Made by a program: the position numbers and the translations under genes. Shown here piece after piece: positions 1-6,173 of a stretch of DNA of 8,107 nucleotides; the stretch's first letter is position 1; every line of letters starts with the position of its first letter. The stretch is from Actinomycetes bacterium (GTDB lineage Bacteria; Actinomycetota; Actinomycetes; Mycobacteriales; Micromonosporaceae): NCBI GenBank assembly GCA_021793335.1, contig JAJYSW010000146.1, forward strand, positions 1 through 8,107, written 5' to 3'. The notes under the pieces were generated by a model. It saw only the letters and a program-made list of their open reading frames with translations. It searched no databases and was not told the DNA's origin.

Positions 1-416
1 CTCTCGGGCGCGCGGGGGGCGTCGAGGAGGTGGCCGAGGTTGGAGTAGACGGTGGCGGCGGCCTCGGGCAGGGCCGCGGCGTCGACCAGGTCGACGCCTT
101 CGGGCTTCGGCGTCACCAGCCCCGCGTCGACGGCGGCGAACTCGGCGTAGCCGCCGCCGGAGAGCAGGGCGCACACCTCAGTGCCGATCAGGGCCGAGTT
201 CTCGTCACCGCCGACGGCGACGATCGTCCCCGAGACTTCGAGGCCGGGCCAGGGAGGCGCATCGGCGGGAGGCGGGTAGTGGCCGGCGACCTGAAGCAGG
301 TCGGCGCGGTTGACTCCGGCTGCGGCGACCTCGATGAGCACTTCTTCAGGGCCGGGCTCGGGGTCGGGCACGGTGTCGGCGATCAATTTTCCGTCGGCGA
401 CGGTCATGGCGAGCAT
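1..416 (-). CDS. NAD(P)H:quinone oxidoreductase, zinc-less MDR family (N-terminal part, runs off the left edge)
   Basis: 138 codons are visible, read leftward from an ATG at 416; the C-terminal part, including the Rossmann nucleotide-binding domain, lies outside the window. The visible part is the GroES-like N-terminal domain of the medium-chain dehydrogenase/reductase superfamily. It has the quinone-reductase block GVNRADLLQ (residues 34-42), PGLEVSGTIVAVG (57-69) and GGGYAEFA (87-94). The cysteine/histidine zinc ligands of true alcohol dehydrogenases are absent, as in the QOR/PIG3 branch. Family members reduce quinones or small enones with NADPH in the cytoplasm; the substrate here is unknown. 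A second ATG at 407 is in frame, but the start at 416 gives the usual family N-terminus and sits 6 bases after a TAGGAT hexamer, which suggests a leaderless message. The gene lies 60 bp downstream of the ferredoxin reductase gene on the same strand. The family call is firm; exact function is not. Confidence 0.88.
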   Translation of the reverse strand, partial: MLAMTVADGKLIADTVPDPEPGPEEVLIEVAAAGVNRADLLQVAGHYPPPADAPPWPGLEVSGTIVAVGGDENSALIGTEVCALLSGGGYAEFAAVDAGLVTPKPEGVDLVDAAALPEAAATVYSNLGHLLDAPRAPE

Positions 417-422
417 GCCCGA

Positions 423-428
423 ATCCTA
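423..428 (-). promoter_or_regulatory. -10-like hexamer TAGGAT before the quinone oxidoreductase
   Basis: On the minus strand TAGGAT (428 to 423) is followed by six bases and then the ATG at 416. This TANNNT hexamer at this distance would place the transcription start on or next to the A of the start codon, giving a leaderless mRNA. No convincing -35 is seen. The AGGA inside the hexamer could alternatively act as a Shine-Dalgarno if transcription begins farther upstream, for example by read-through from the ferredoxin reductase gene. Confidence 0.45.
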
Positions 429-476
429 GGGCTTTCGACACGGGCAGAACGCCGCACCTGTATTTTTCGTCTCTTC

Positions 477-1454
477 TCAACCCTCTTCACTGGAGTGGCC
501 GGGGAAGAGTCGTGCGCCGGGGTCGATGGCGATCGCCGCATTGTTCACGGCGGTGGCCGCCTCACCGAAGCCGGTGGCGATGAGACGGACCTTGCCGGGG
601 TACTGGGTGATGTCCCCTGCGGCGAAGACGCGCGGCAGGTTCGTCGCCATTGTGGAGTCGACGAGGATGCAGCGCTTCTCGATCTCCAGTCCCCACTCGG
701 TGATCGGCCCGAGGTCGGCGGTGAAGCCGAGCGCGGCGACGACCGTATCGGCGGGGAGCTCGCGGGGCGCGCTCTCGCCGGCGACCAGAGCCTCCACACC
801 GGTCAGTCGTTCGTCGCCGAGGAGGCGGGCCACTTGGGCGTTGACGATGATCGGGACGCCGAGTTCGCGGACGCGGGCGATGGTGCCCGCGTGGGCGCGG
901 AACTTCTCGCGACGGTGGACGAGGGTGACGCTGCGGGCGATGGGGTGCAGCGCCAGCGCCCAGTCGAATGCGGAGTCGCCGCCGCCGACGATCACGACGT
1001 CGTGCTCGGTGTGGGCGGCGAGTTCGGGGACGAAGTAGACCACGCCTTCACCCTCGAAATCGGCCTCTGCGGGCAGCGGCCGGGAGGAGAAGCTGCCGAG
1101 GCCGCCGGTGATGACGACCGCCCCGCAGGAGACGCGGGTGCCGTCGTCGAAGTCGAGCACGGCCCCGCCGTCGACGTGGCCGAGTTTCTCGGCACGGCGT
1201 CCGAGCAGATAGGACGGCTCGAAGGGGGCGGCCTGGCGGATCAGGTTGTCGATGAGGTCGCGGCCTTTGACCTCGGGGAATCCGCCGATGTCGTAGATGA
1301 GCTTCTCGGGGTACATGGCGGTGACCTGACCGCCGGGCTCGGGCAGGGTGTCGGCGACCACCGTCGACAGCCCGCGGAACCCCGCGTAGTAGGCCGCGTA
1401 GAGGCCGGTGGGCCCGGCGCCGATGATCGCGAGGTCGACTGAGATTTCAGGCAT
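477..1454 (-). CDS. Ferredoxin/flavodoxin-NADP+ reductase, thioredoxin-reductase-like (YumC type)
   Basis: A 325-residue FAD protein predicted to move electrons between NADPH and ferredoxin or flavodoxin in the cytoplasm. Numbering below is from the upstream GTG at 1463, which adds three residues. The FAD-binding GAGPTGLYAAYYAGFRG lies at 15-31, followed by GGQVTAMYPEK (44-54). The NADPH domain has VIVGGGDSA (157-165) and the phosphate-contacting HRR (183-185), and a second FAD motif, FAAGD, lies at 280-284. The CxxC of thioredoxin reductase is absent. The C-terminal extension ends in FPGHSSEEG; in the Bacillus enzyme a Tyr and a C-terminal His stack on the flavin, matching Tyr51 and His323 here (from memory). 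The start is uncertain: ATG 1454 and in-frame GTGs at 1460 and 1463 share one GGAG, with spacings of 12, 6 and 3 bases. No ferredoxin gene is visible nearby. It is read divergently from gmd. Confidence 0.9.
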   Translation of the reverse strand: MPEISVDLAIIGAGPTGLYAAYYAGFRGLSTVVADTLPEPGGQVTAMYPEKLIYDIGGFPEVKGRDLIDNLIRQAAPFEPSYLLGRRAEKLGHVDGGAVLDFDDGTRVSCGAVVITGGLGSFSSRPLPAEADFEGEGVVYFVPELAAHTEHDVVIVGGGDSAFDWALALHPIARSVTLVHRREKFRAHAGTIARVRELGVPIIVNAQVARLLGDERLTGVEALVAGESAPRELPADTVVAALGFTADLGPITEWGLEIEKRCILVDSTMATNLPRVFAAGDITQYPGKVRLIATGFGEAATAVNNAAIAIDPGARLFPGHSSEEG

Positions 1455-1489
1455 TGGCACCACCGACTCCGTTGTCAGGACTTCCGGCC

Positions 1490-1495
1490 ATCGTA
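1490..1495 (-). promoter_or_regulatory. Possible -10 hexamer TACGAT for the ferredoxin-NADP+ reductase
   Basis: TACGAT on the minus strand would start transcription near 1483, leaving a short leader that includes a GGAG before the reductase start codons. No -35 match is visible at 17-18 bases. This is the best TANNNT in the divergent spacer for this gene, but the call is weak. Confidence 0.3.
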
Positions 1496-1563
1496 GTCGC
1501 CGGAGCGCCTCGATGGGGGTGCGGCGTGACGTCCGTTCCGCGGGTCCGGGGCCGTGGCCGCAT

Positions 1564-1599
1564 CAGGGCCCGTCCAAGGACTCGGGCAGCGCCCGTCCA
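1564..1599. repeat. Imperfect 13-bp direct repeat upstream of gmd
   Basis: CAGGGCCCGTCCA at 1564-1576 recurs as CAGCGCCCGTCCA at 1587-1599, one mismatch in 13, with a 23-bp period. The second copy covers the place where a -35 element would sit for the putative -10 at 1618-1623. Two copies about two helical turns apart are a plausible binding site for a dimeric regulator of gmd, but no regulator can be named. Confidence 0.4.
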
Positions 1600-1607
1600 G
1601 GGTTCTT

Positions 1608-1627
1608 GATCAGGCCCTAGGCTGATC
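1608..1627. promoter_or_regulatory. Inverted repeat GATCAG-N8-CTGATC over the putative gmd -10
   Basis: GATCAG (1608-1613) and CTGATC (1622-1627) are perfect inverted arms separated by eight bases that contain the palindrome CCTAGG and overlap the TAGGCT -10-like hexamer (1618-1623). A protein bound here would block transcription of gmd, so it is a candidate repressor operator. Six-bp arms can occur by chance, so confidence is modest. Confidence 0.35.
1618..1623 (+). promoter_or_regulatory. Possible -10 hexamer TAGGCT for gmd
   Basis: TAGGCT fits the actinobacterial TANNNT pattern and would start transcription near 1630, giving a leader of about 50 bases that ends in a strong ribosome binding site. 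No good -35 is found at 17-18 bases. The TTGATC at 1606-1611 is too close to act as its -35. Confidence 0.35.
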
Positions 1628-1667
1628 GGCGTGGGAGCGGCCCGGGCGGGCCGCGCGTCGCGGACAC

Positions 1668-1674
1668 GGAGGAA
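1668..1674 (+). promoter_or_regulatory. Shine-Dalgarno GGAGGAA of gmd
   Basis: GGAGGAA lies six bases before the ATG at 1681. It is the only clear full-strength ribosome binding site in front of a promoter-proximal gene here and fixes the gmd start. Confidence 0.8.
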
Positions 1675-1680
1675 CCTCGT

Positions 1681-2673
1681 ATGGGCGCCAAGACCGCACT
1701 GGTCACGGGCATCACCGGCCAGGACGGGTCGTATCTGGCCGAGCTGCTGCTGGCCAAGGGCTATGCGGTCCACGGGATCGTGCGGCGCTCCTCGCTGATC
1801 GGGAACACCGCTCGGCTGGACGGGGTCTACCAGGACCCGCACGAGTCCGGGCGGCGGCTGTTCCTGCACCACGGCGATGTGACCGACGCGGGGCTGCTGG
1901 TCAACCTCGTCCGCGATATCGCTCCCGACGAGGTCTACAACCTCGCCGCGCAAAGTCACGTGCGGGTCAGCTTCGACATGCCCGACTACACCGCCAACGT
2001 CACCGCTCTGGGGACGATCCGGCTGCTGGAGGCGGTACGGGCCTCGGGCACCGACACTCGGTTCTACCAGGCGTCCACCTCGGAGATGTTCGGCTCGGCC
2101 GCCCCGCCGCAGGACGAGACGACCCCGTTCCATCCGCGCAGTCCGTACGGTGTGGCGAAGCTGTGCGCGCACTGGGCGACGATCAACTACCGCGAGTCCT
2201 ACGACATGTTCGCCGTCAGCGGAATCGCGTTCAACCACGAGAGCCCGCGGCGCGGCGAGACGTTCGTGACCCGCAAGATCACCAGAGCCGTCGCCCGTAT
2301 CGCGGCCGGGATCGAGAAGAAGGTCTACCTGGGGAACCTGGACGCCGTCCGGGACTGGGGCTACGCGCCCGAGTACGCCGAGGCGATGTGGCTGATGCTC
2401 CAGCACACCGAGCCGGTCGACTACGTGGTCGCCACCGGCCGCGCCGCGACGGTCCGCGACTTCGCCGAGGCCGCGTTCGCGCACGCCGGGCTCGACTGGC
2501 GCGACCACGTCGAGCACGATGAGCGCTATGAGCGCCCCGCCGAGGTGCCCGAGCTCATCGGCGATCCGGCCAGGATCGGGCGTGAGCTCGGTTGGCGGGC
2601 GAAGGTGCACTGGGACGAGCTGGCCCGCATCATGGTCGACGCCGACCGCGCGGCCCTGCGCGGGGGCGCGTGA
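1681..2673 (+). CDS. gmd: GDP-mannose 4,6-dehydratase
   Basis: A 330-residue short-chain-dehydrogenase-fold enzyme that converts GDP-D-mannose to GDP-4-keto-6-deoxy-D-mannose, the branch point to GDP-fucose, GDP-rhamnose and related sugars. The N-terminal nucleotide-binding loop TGITGQDGSYL is at 9-19, the RRSS motif that reads the NADP 2'-phosphate at 35-38, and NLAAQSHV at 87-94. The catalytic set is Thr133 and Glu135 (in STSEMFG), Tyr156 and Lys160 (in YGVAK). NHESPRRGETFVTRKI (185-200) and LGNLDAVRDWGYAPEYAEAMW (217-237) are hallmarks of this enzyme rather than of other NDP-sugar dehydratases. It is shorter than the E. coli enzyme (about 373 residues) but no motif is missing. No GDP-fucose synthase, reductase or glycosyltransferase is adjacent; the aldo/keto reductase downstream is of another family. 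Function is confident; the end product is unknown. Confidence 0.95.
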   Translation: MGAKTALVTGITGQDGSYLAELLLAKGYAVHGIVRRSSLIGNTARLDGVYQDPHESGRRLFLHHGDVTDAGLLVNLVRDIAPDEVYNLAAQSHVRVSFDMPDYTANVTALGTIRLLEAVRASGTDTRFYQASTSEMFGSAAPPQDETTPFHPRSPYGVAKLCAHWATINYRESYDMFAVSGIAFNHESPRRGETFVTRKITRAVARIAAGIEKKVYLGNLDAVRDWGYAPEYAEAMWLMLQHTEPVDYVVATGRAATVRDFAEAAFAHAGLDWRDHVEHDERYERPAEVPELIGDPARIGRELGWRAKVHWDELARIMVDADRAALRGGA

Positions 2674-2691
2674 GGCCCTGAACGGCTGTAA

Positions 2692-2706
2692 CGCCATGGG
2701 ATGGCG
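2692..2706. promoter_or_regulatory. Inverted repeat CGCCAT-GGG-ATGGCG upstream of the aldo/keto reductase
   Basis: A perfect 6-bp inverted repeat with a 3-base centre lies in the 56-bp gap after gmd. Its centre is about 31 bases before the predicted start of the reductase transcript, so it occupies the -35/spacer region of that promoter, a typical place for a repressor operator. In RNA it could also form a small hairpin, but no U-tract follows, so a terminator for gmd is less likely. Confidence 0.4.
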
Positions 2707-2716
2707 CGCGAGTCGA

Positions 2717-2722
2717 TACCAT
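2717..2722 (+). promoter_or_regulatory. -10-like hexamer TACCAT, leaderless start of the aldo/keto reductase
   Basis: TACCAT is followed by seven bases (CGCGGTC) and then the ATG at 2730. There is no purine-rich Shine-Dalgarno in that interval, so a transcript beginning at the start codon is the best explanation. No -35 consensus is seen; the inverted repeat at 2692-2706 lies where one would be. Confidence 0.5.
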
Positions 2723-2729
2723 CGCGGTC

Positions 2730-3566
2730 ATGACTGATCTCAGCGCACCGATCACGCTCAACGACGGCGTCGCCGTTCCCCGCATCGGGTACGGGACGTA
2801 CAAAGTAGGCGATGACGACGCCCAGCGGACCGTCGAGACGGCGCTGTCGTTGGGATACCGGCTGGTGGACACCGCCGAGATGTACGGCAACGAGGTCGGC
2901 GTCGGCCGTGCCGTCGCCGCTTCGGGGCTCGCGCGGGAAGAGGTGTTCCTGACCAGCAAGCTCTGGAACGACCATCACGGGCGGCGCAAGGCCCGGGCGG
3001 CGCTGGAGGCGTCGCTGGAGCGCCTCGGCACCGACCACATCGACCTGTTCATGATCCACTGGCCGTCGCCGAAGCAGGGCCTGTACGTCGAGACGTTCGA
3101 GGCGCTGCTGGAGGCGAGGGAGGAGGGGCTGATCCGTTCGGCCGGGGTGTCGAACTTCCTGCCCGAGCATCTTGAACGGGTCCACGAGGCGACCGGTGTG
3201 TGGCCCTCGGTCAACCAGGTCGAGTTGCATCCGTACTTCAATCAGCCCGAGCTGCGCGCCTGGCATGCCGAACGGGGCATCGTGACCGAATCGTGGGGGC
3301 CGCTGGGCCAGCGCACCGGCTCGGTGCTCCACGAGCGGGCCGTGGTCGATGCGGCCACGGCGCATGAGAAGACGGCCGTGCAGGTGATCATCCGCTGGCA
3401 TCTTCAACGCGACTGCGTGGTGATCCCGAAGTCTGCTCACGCCGAGCGGATCGCCGAGAACTTCGCCGTGTTCGACTTCGCGCTCACCGACGAGGAACTC
3501 GCCCGGATCGACGCTTTGGACACCGGCGAGCGCCAGGGGATCGACCCCGGCGGCGACGAGCGCTGA
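2730..3566 (+). CDS. Aldo/keto reductase (2,5-diketo-gluconate reductase-like)
   Basis: A 278-residue (beta/alpha)8-barrel NADPH-dependent reductase of aldehydes, ketones or keto-sugars, cytoplasmic. The catalytic tetrad is complete: Asp47 (in RLVDTAEMYGNE), Tyr52, Lys77 (in LTSKLW) and His110 (in MIHWP). Family signatures GVSNF (139-143), NQVELHPY (162-169) and the cofactor-binding IPKS followed by RIAEN (232-244) are all present. Its length is normal for the bacterial AKR5-like group (275-285 residues), which includes 2,5-diketo-D-gluconate and methylglyoxal reductases. The motifs do not fix the physiological substrate. It follows gmd by 56 bp but probably has its own promoter, and its family does not take part in GDP-sugar reduction, so a shared pathway with gmd is not supported. 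Confidence 0.93.
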   Translation: MTDLSAPITLNDGVAVPRIGYGTYKVGDDDAQRTVETALSLGYRLVDTAEMYGNEVGVGRAVAASGLAREEVFLTSKLWNDHHGRRKARAALEASLERLGTDHIDLFMIHWPSPKQGLYVETFEALLEAREEGLIRSAGVSNFLPEHLERVHEATGVWPSVNQVELHPYFNQPELRAWHAERGIVTESWGPLGQRTGSVLHERAVVDAATAHEKTAVQVIIRWHLQRDCVVIPKSAHAERIAENFAVFDFALTDEELARIDALDTGERQGIDPGGDER

Positions 3567-3703
3567 CGGTTCCGCTCTGGGCGGTTGTGAGCGCCGCAAG
3601 GGCGGACCACCGGGAAGGCTCTCGATGTCCTGCCCTGCGCCCGGCCCGCTGCGCGGCCGCTCATTGCTGTGCCGCCCGGCCGAGCGATTCCCGCTCCCCC
3701 GGC

Positions 3704-3726
3704 CGGACGGCTCGCGGCCCCGTCCG
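3704..3726 (+). terminator. Possible U-less hairpin terminator after the aldo/keto reductase
   Basis: A perfect 7-bp stem (CGGACGG/CCGTCCG) with a 9-base loop lies about 140 bases after the reductase stop and before the lipoprotein promoter. Actinobacterial terminators often lack a U-tract, so it could end the upstream transcript, but the distance and short stem make this weak. Confidence 0.25.
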
Positions 3727-3824
3727 ACTTTCCACAACGGCGGATCGGGTCGTGACGAGGGGCGATTCCCCTGTGCGAGTGGCGATGAGCGATGGCGGGG
3801 GGCACGGTGGTCGACGGCATCGGC

Positions 3825-3830
3825 TAAGTT
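3825..3830 (+). promoter_or_regulatory. -10-like hexamer TAAGTT, leaderless start of the lipoprotein
   Basis: TAAGTT is followed by seven bases (CGAGCAC) and the ATG at 3838. This is the same geometry as at the aldo/keto reductase and short-chain dehydrogenase starts, and no Shine-Dalgarno lies between. It supports 3838 as the true start, in agreement with the signal peptide that begins there. Confidence 0.5.
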
Positions 3831-3837
3831 CGAGCAC

Positions 3838-4368
3838 ATGAGATCACCCTTGCCCCTCTCGTTGACCGCTGTCGCCTTCGCCGCCCTGACCCTGAGCGCC
3901 TGTGCCGTCGTGGGCGGCGACGAGGCGACCGAAACGCCTTCCCCCTCCCCCGACGCGGCGGAGGCGACCGGCGCGGACGTGGAGGCGTCCGACGCGGCCC
4001 CCGAAGTTTTCGTGACGCAGATCACCACCCTTGAGGGTGACGACGGCGAGTACTACAGCGCCCATCGCCCTGAGGAAATGACGCTCACGGAATTCACCAA
4101 CGCGTTCGATCTCACGTGGCACACGTGGGGCCCCGAGACCGCGGTCGCCTCCGGGCTCCTCTCGGGATCATGGTGCTGGGACGAGTGCCAAGACGGCTAC
4201 GAGGCGACCGTCGTGCTCTGCGATGTGCGCGAGGACCACTTCAGCCGCTTCGGCGTGTTCGGCGACTTCCCCGGATACGCTCCCGAGGACACGGAGTTCG
4301 GCTCTCCACTGTATTTCAGCGGCATCGAGTACAGCGAGGCCGAGTGGTACGGCTGCGAGGAGCCTTAA
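3838..4368 (+). CDS. Small secreted lipoprotein of unknown function
   Basis: A 176-residue predicted lipoprotein exported by Sec or Tat and anchored to the outer face of the membrane. The signal peptide is MRSP followed by a hydrophobic stretch (residues 5-21) and the lipobox LSAC with the modified Cys22. A Pro/Ser/Thr/Asp/Glu-rich linker runs to about residue 56. The mature domain (about 57-176) is acidic and rich in aromatics, with Trp at 94, 97, 112, 114 and 170. It has four cysteines, Cys113 and Cys117 (in WCWDEC), Cys128 and Cys173, enough for two disulfides outside the cell. I do not recognise the domain and assign no function. The frame stays open upstream to 3625, but that extension would bury the signal peptide and is low-complexity. 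It is convergent with the two-component operon. Confidence 0.85.
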   Translation: MRSPLPLSLTAVAFAALTLSACAVVGGDEATETPSPSPDAAEATGADVEASDAAPEVFVTQITTLEGDDGEYYSAHRPEEMTLTEFTNAFDLTWHTWGPETAVASGLLSGSWCWDECQDGYEATVVLCDVREDHFSRFGVFGDFPGYAPEDTEFGSPLYFSGIEYSEAEWYGCEEP

Positions 4369-4386
4369 GCCCCGCTCCCGTCGCAC

Positions 4387-4402
4387 CGTTCGGCCCGGAA
4401 CG
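4387..4402. terminator. Possible short hairpin between convergent genes
   Basis: CGTTC (4387-4391) and GAACG (4398-4402) form a perfect 5-bp stem with a 6-base loop in the 64-bp gap between the convergent lipoprotein and response regulator stops. The position suits a bidirectional terminator, but the stem is short and no U-tract follows on either strand. Confidence 0.25.
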
Positions 4403-4432
4403 CCGACGACCGCTCGTCCCGCCCGGCGTCGC

Positions 4433-5053
4433 TCAACCGATGCCGTGATGGACGGCCCACAGGGCCGCCTGGGTCCGGTCGGCGGCGTCGATGCGGCGCA
4501 GCAGATTCGTCACGTGCGTCTTGACCGTCTTCTCCGAGACGCCGAGCGCCCTGGCGATCTGGCGGTTGGTCTGGCCCTTCGCGATGAGACCGAGGACCTG
4601 GCTCTCCCTGGGAGTCAGGTCGGGGGCGGGCGGTGCGGCGCCGCCGTTCATGAGACCGCGGACGGCCGTCGGCGATAGCAGTGTCTGCCCGGCGTGGACG
4701 GTCCGGATGGCGGCGGCGAGGGCGTCGGGGTCGATGTCCTTGTACACGAAGCCCGCCGCTCCCGCCTCGATCGCCGCGGGCACCCGCGTGTCCTCGGTCG
4801 CGGAGGTCAGGACCAGGACGCGCGGTCCTCCGGCGCCGATCCGCTCCAGCACCGCCTGCCCGTCGGTGCCGGGCATCTTGAGGTCGAGCAGCACCACATC
4901 GGGCCGGGCCTCGGCGACGGCGGCCAGCGCCTCCTCGCCGTCGCCGGCCTCACCGACGATGTCGAAGTCGGCTTCGAGCCCGAGATAGGCGCGCAGGCCC
5001 TGCCTGACCACCGGGTGGTCATCGACGATGAGCAGCCGGATCGGTTCATTCAT
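4433..5053 (-). CDS. NarL/FixJ-family DNA-binding response regulator, partner of the GAF kinase
   Basis: A 206-residue two-domain transcription regulator. The receiver domain (about 5-120) has the acidic pair Asp11-Asp12, phospho-acceptor Asp57 (in VVLLDLKMPG), Thr83 and Lys105. A short Ala/Pro linker (138-145) leads to a LuxR/GerE helix-turn-helix domain beginning LTPRESQVL (146-154) with recognition region VSEKTVKTHVTNLL (172-185). The recognition helix resembles that of mycobacterial DosR (EKTVKNYVSRLL, from memory): two lysines that contact DNA there are kept as Lys175 and Lys178, and the following Asn is Thr179. The ATG at 5053 overlaps the kinase stop by 8 bp, so translation is probably coupled and the pairing is cognate. 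An in-frame extension upstream of 5053 lies inside the kinase gene and is rejected. Likely targets include the dyad at 6207-6226 (inference). Confidence 0.93.
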   Translation of the reverse strand: MNEPIRLLIVDDHPVVRQGLRAYLGLEADFDIVGEAGDGEEALAAVAEARPDVVLLDLKMPGTDGQAVLERIGAGGPRVLVLTSATEDTRVPAAIEAGAAGFVYKDIDPDALAAAIRTVHAGQTLLSPTAVRGLMNGGAAPPAPDLTPRESQVLGLIAKGQTNRQIARALGVSEKTVKTHVTNLLRRIDAADRTQAALWAVHHGIG

Positions 5054-6167
5054 GGCGCAGCTCCAAGGTGATGAGGGTGCCCTCGCCGGGGGCGGTGGCG
5101 ACGTCGATGGCGCCGCCGAGGGCCTTGGCCCGCTCGCGCATCGACAGGAGGCCCAGGCCGCGCGTGGCGGCCTCTTCCACATCGAATCCTCGGCCGTCGT
5201 CGGCGACGGTGATGCGCTCGGCCTCGACGGTGACCTCGACGCGGTCGGCGCGGGCGTGGCGGAAGACGTTGCCGAGCGCCTCCTGGACGAGCCGGAGCAC
5301 CTCGACCTCGCATTCACGCGAGAGGTCCACCGGGGAGCGCACGGTGAAGACCACTTCGGTCTCGTGCAGGCGATCGAGCAGGGCGAGGTGACGGCGCAGT
5401 GTCTCGACCAGGCCGTGCGTGTCCAGATCGGCCGGTCGCAGTTCGACGATGACGCCGCGCAGTTCCCCGATCGCGTCGGCCGCGAGGGACTCGATCTCCT
5501 CCATGCGCGCCGCGGCGGCCTCCGGGTCGGTGTCGATCTGCTTGGCCGCCGCCCGGGCCGAGAGCCGAAGCGAGAACAGGCGCTGCATGACCGCGTCGTG
5601 GAGTTCGCGGGCGAGCCGGTTGCGCTCCTCGACGACGGTCAGTTCCCGGCTGCGCTCGTAGAGGCGGGCGTTGGTGAGCGCGATGGCCGCGTGCGAGGCG
5701 ATCAGCTCGATGATCTCGACATCGGCCTCGGTGAAGCCCGGGCCACCGAGATCGTTGGTGAGCACCACGATGCCCATCGTCCGATCGCCATCGCGGATGG
5801 GCACGCCGAGCAGCGCGGCCATCGTCGGGTGGGCCTTGGGCCACCATTGGTAGCGCGGGTCGCGACGCAGATCGGGCAGGCGGATCGGTTCGGTCTCGGT
5901 GAGGATCGCGGCGAGCATCCCGTGCTGCCGGGGTAGCGGGCCGATCTTCAGGCGCTGTTCCTCGTCGATGCCGTCGGTGATGAATTCGGCGAAGCCGCCC
6001 TCGTCGTCGGGAATGCCGATCGCGGCGTAATCGGCGCCGACCAGGCGCCGGGCCGAGGAGACGATCACTTCGAGCACCTGCGCGACCGACAGGTGCCGGG
6101 TGATCGCGCCGACGGCCGCCGACACCTCGTGCAGCAGCGCCGTGGAATGCGAATCCGGTGCGGTCAC
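5046..6167 (-). CDS. Soluble GAF-domain sensor histidine kinase (HisKA_3/NarL-type, DosS-like)
   Basis: A 373-residue cytoplasmic kinase with no membrane segment. An N-terminal helix leads to one GAF domain (about 27-168), a dimerisation/phospho-acceptor region ERNRLARELHDAVMQRLF (181-198) with His190, and an ATPase domain with N-box QEALGNVFRHA (295-305, Asn300), G1 DDGRGF (323-328) and G2 GLGLLSMRERA (337-347). The GAF sequence from GIDEE (66-70) to ALTNARLYE (163-171) closely follows the first GAF domain of mycobacterial DosS/DosT, from memory. His113, in the KAHPTM segment, falls at the DosS heme ligand His149, while distal Tyr171 of DosS corresponds to Val135. Unlike DosS it has one GAF domain. 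Heme binding is therefore possible but unproven. The GTG at 6167 starts six bases after TAGGTT, so the message is probably leaderless. It is followed by its regulator with an 8-bp overlap. Confidence 0.93.
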   Translation of the reverse strand: MTAPDSHSTALLHEVSAAVGAITRHLSVAQVLEVIVSSARRLVGADYAAIGIPDDEGGFAEFITDGIDEEQRLKIGPLPRQHGMLAAILTETEPIRLPDLRRDPRYQWWPKAHPTMAALLGVPIRDGDRTMGIVVLTNDLGGPGFTEADVEIIELIASHAAIALTNARLYERSRELTVVEERNRLARELHDAVMQRLFSLRLSARAAAKQIDTDPEAAAARMEEIESLAADAIGELRGVIVELRPADLDTHGLVETLRRHLALLDRLHETEVVFTVRSPVDLSRECEVEVLRLVQEALGNVFRHARADRVEVTVEAERITVADDGRGFDVEEAATRGLGLLSMRERAKALGGAIDVATAPGEGTLITLELRHE

Positions 6168-6173
6168 CCCTCT

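Larger units (their letters stand above)
3567..3837. other. 271-bp spacer without a gene, with two small hairpins
   Basis: No reading frame here looks coding; the open frames are low-complexity Arg/Pro/Ser-rich translations expected of random GC-rich DNA. Two short dyads are visible: CGGACGG (3704-3710) with CCGTCCG (3720-3726), a 7-bp GC stem with a 9-base loop, and AGGGG (3758-3762) with CCCCT (3768-3772). Neither is followed by a U-run. The rest shows nothing I recognise apart from the -10-like hexamer just before the lipoprotein. Confidence 0.5.

Noticed and set aside
30..1442. 470-codon open frame on the plus strand
   Set aside because: It lies antisense to the quinone oxidoreductase and ferredoxin reductase genes, both with full family motifs. 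Its translation is Gly/Asp/Val-rich low complexity, as expected on the opposite strand of GC-biased codons.
1606..1611. TTGATC as the -35 element of gmd
   Set aside because: Only six bases separate it from the TAGGCT hexamer, and no TANNNT lies at 16-19 bases downstream.
1447..2697. 416-codon open frame on the minus strand over gmd
   Set aside because: Antisense shadow of gmd with no recognisable motif.
3625..3837. Upstream in-frame extension of the lipoprotein
   Set aside because: It would place a signal peptide and lipobox in mid-protein; the added stretch is low-complexity, and a -10-like hexamer sits just before the ATG at 3838.
2526..4028. 500-codon open frame on the minus strand over the aldo/keto reductase and the spacer
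   Set aside because: Antisense shadow; it crosses a spacer and parts of three plus-strand genes, and its composition is Arg/Pro/Gly-rich without domains.
5054..5317. Upstream in-frame extension of the response regulator
   Set aside because: It lies inside the kinase gene and reads as Arg/Ser/Pro-rich sequence. The receiver domain begins right after the ATG at 5053.
5028..5936. 302-codon open frame on the plus strand over the kinase
   Set aside because: Antisense to the kinase, whose domains are unmistakable; no motif in this frame.
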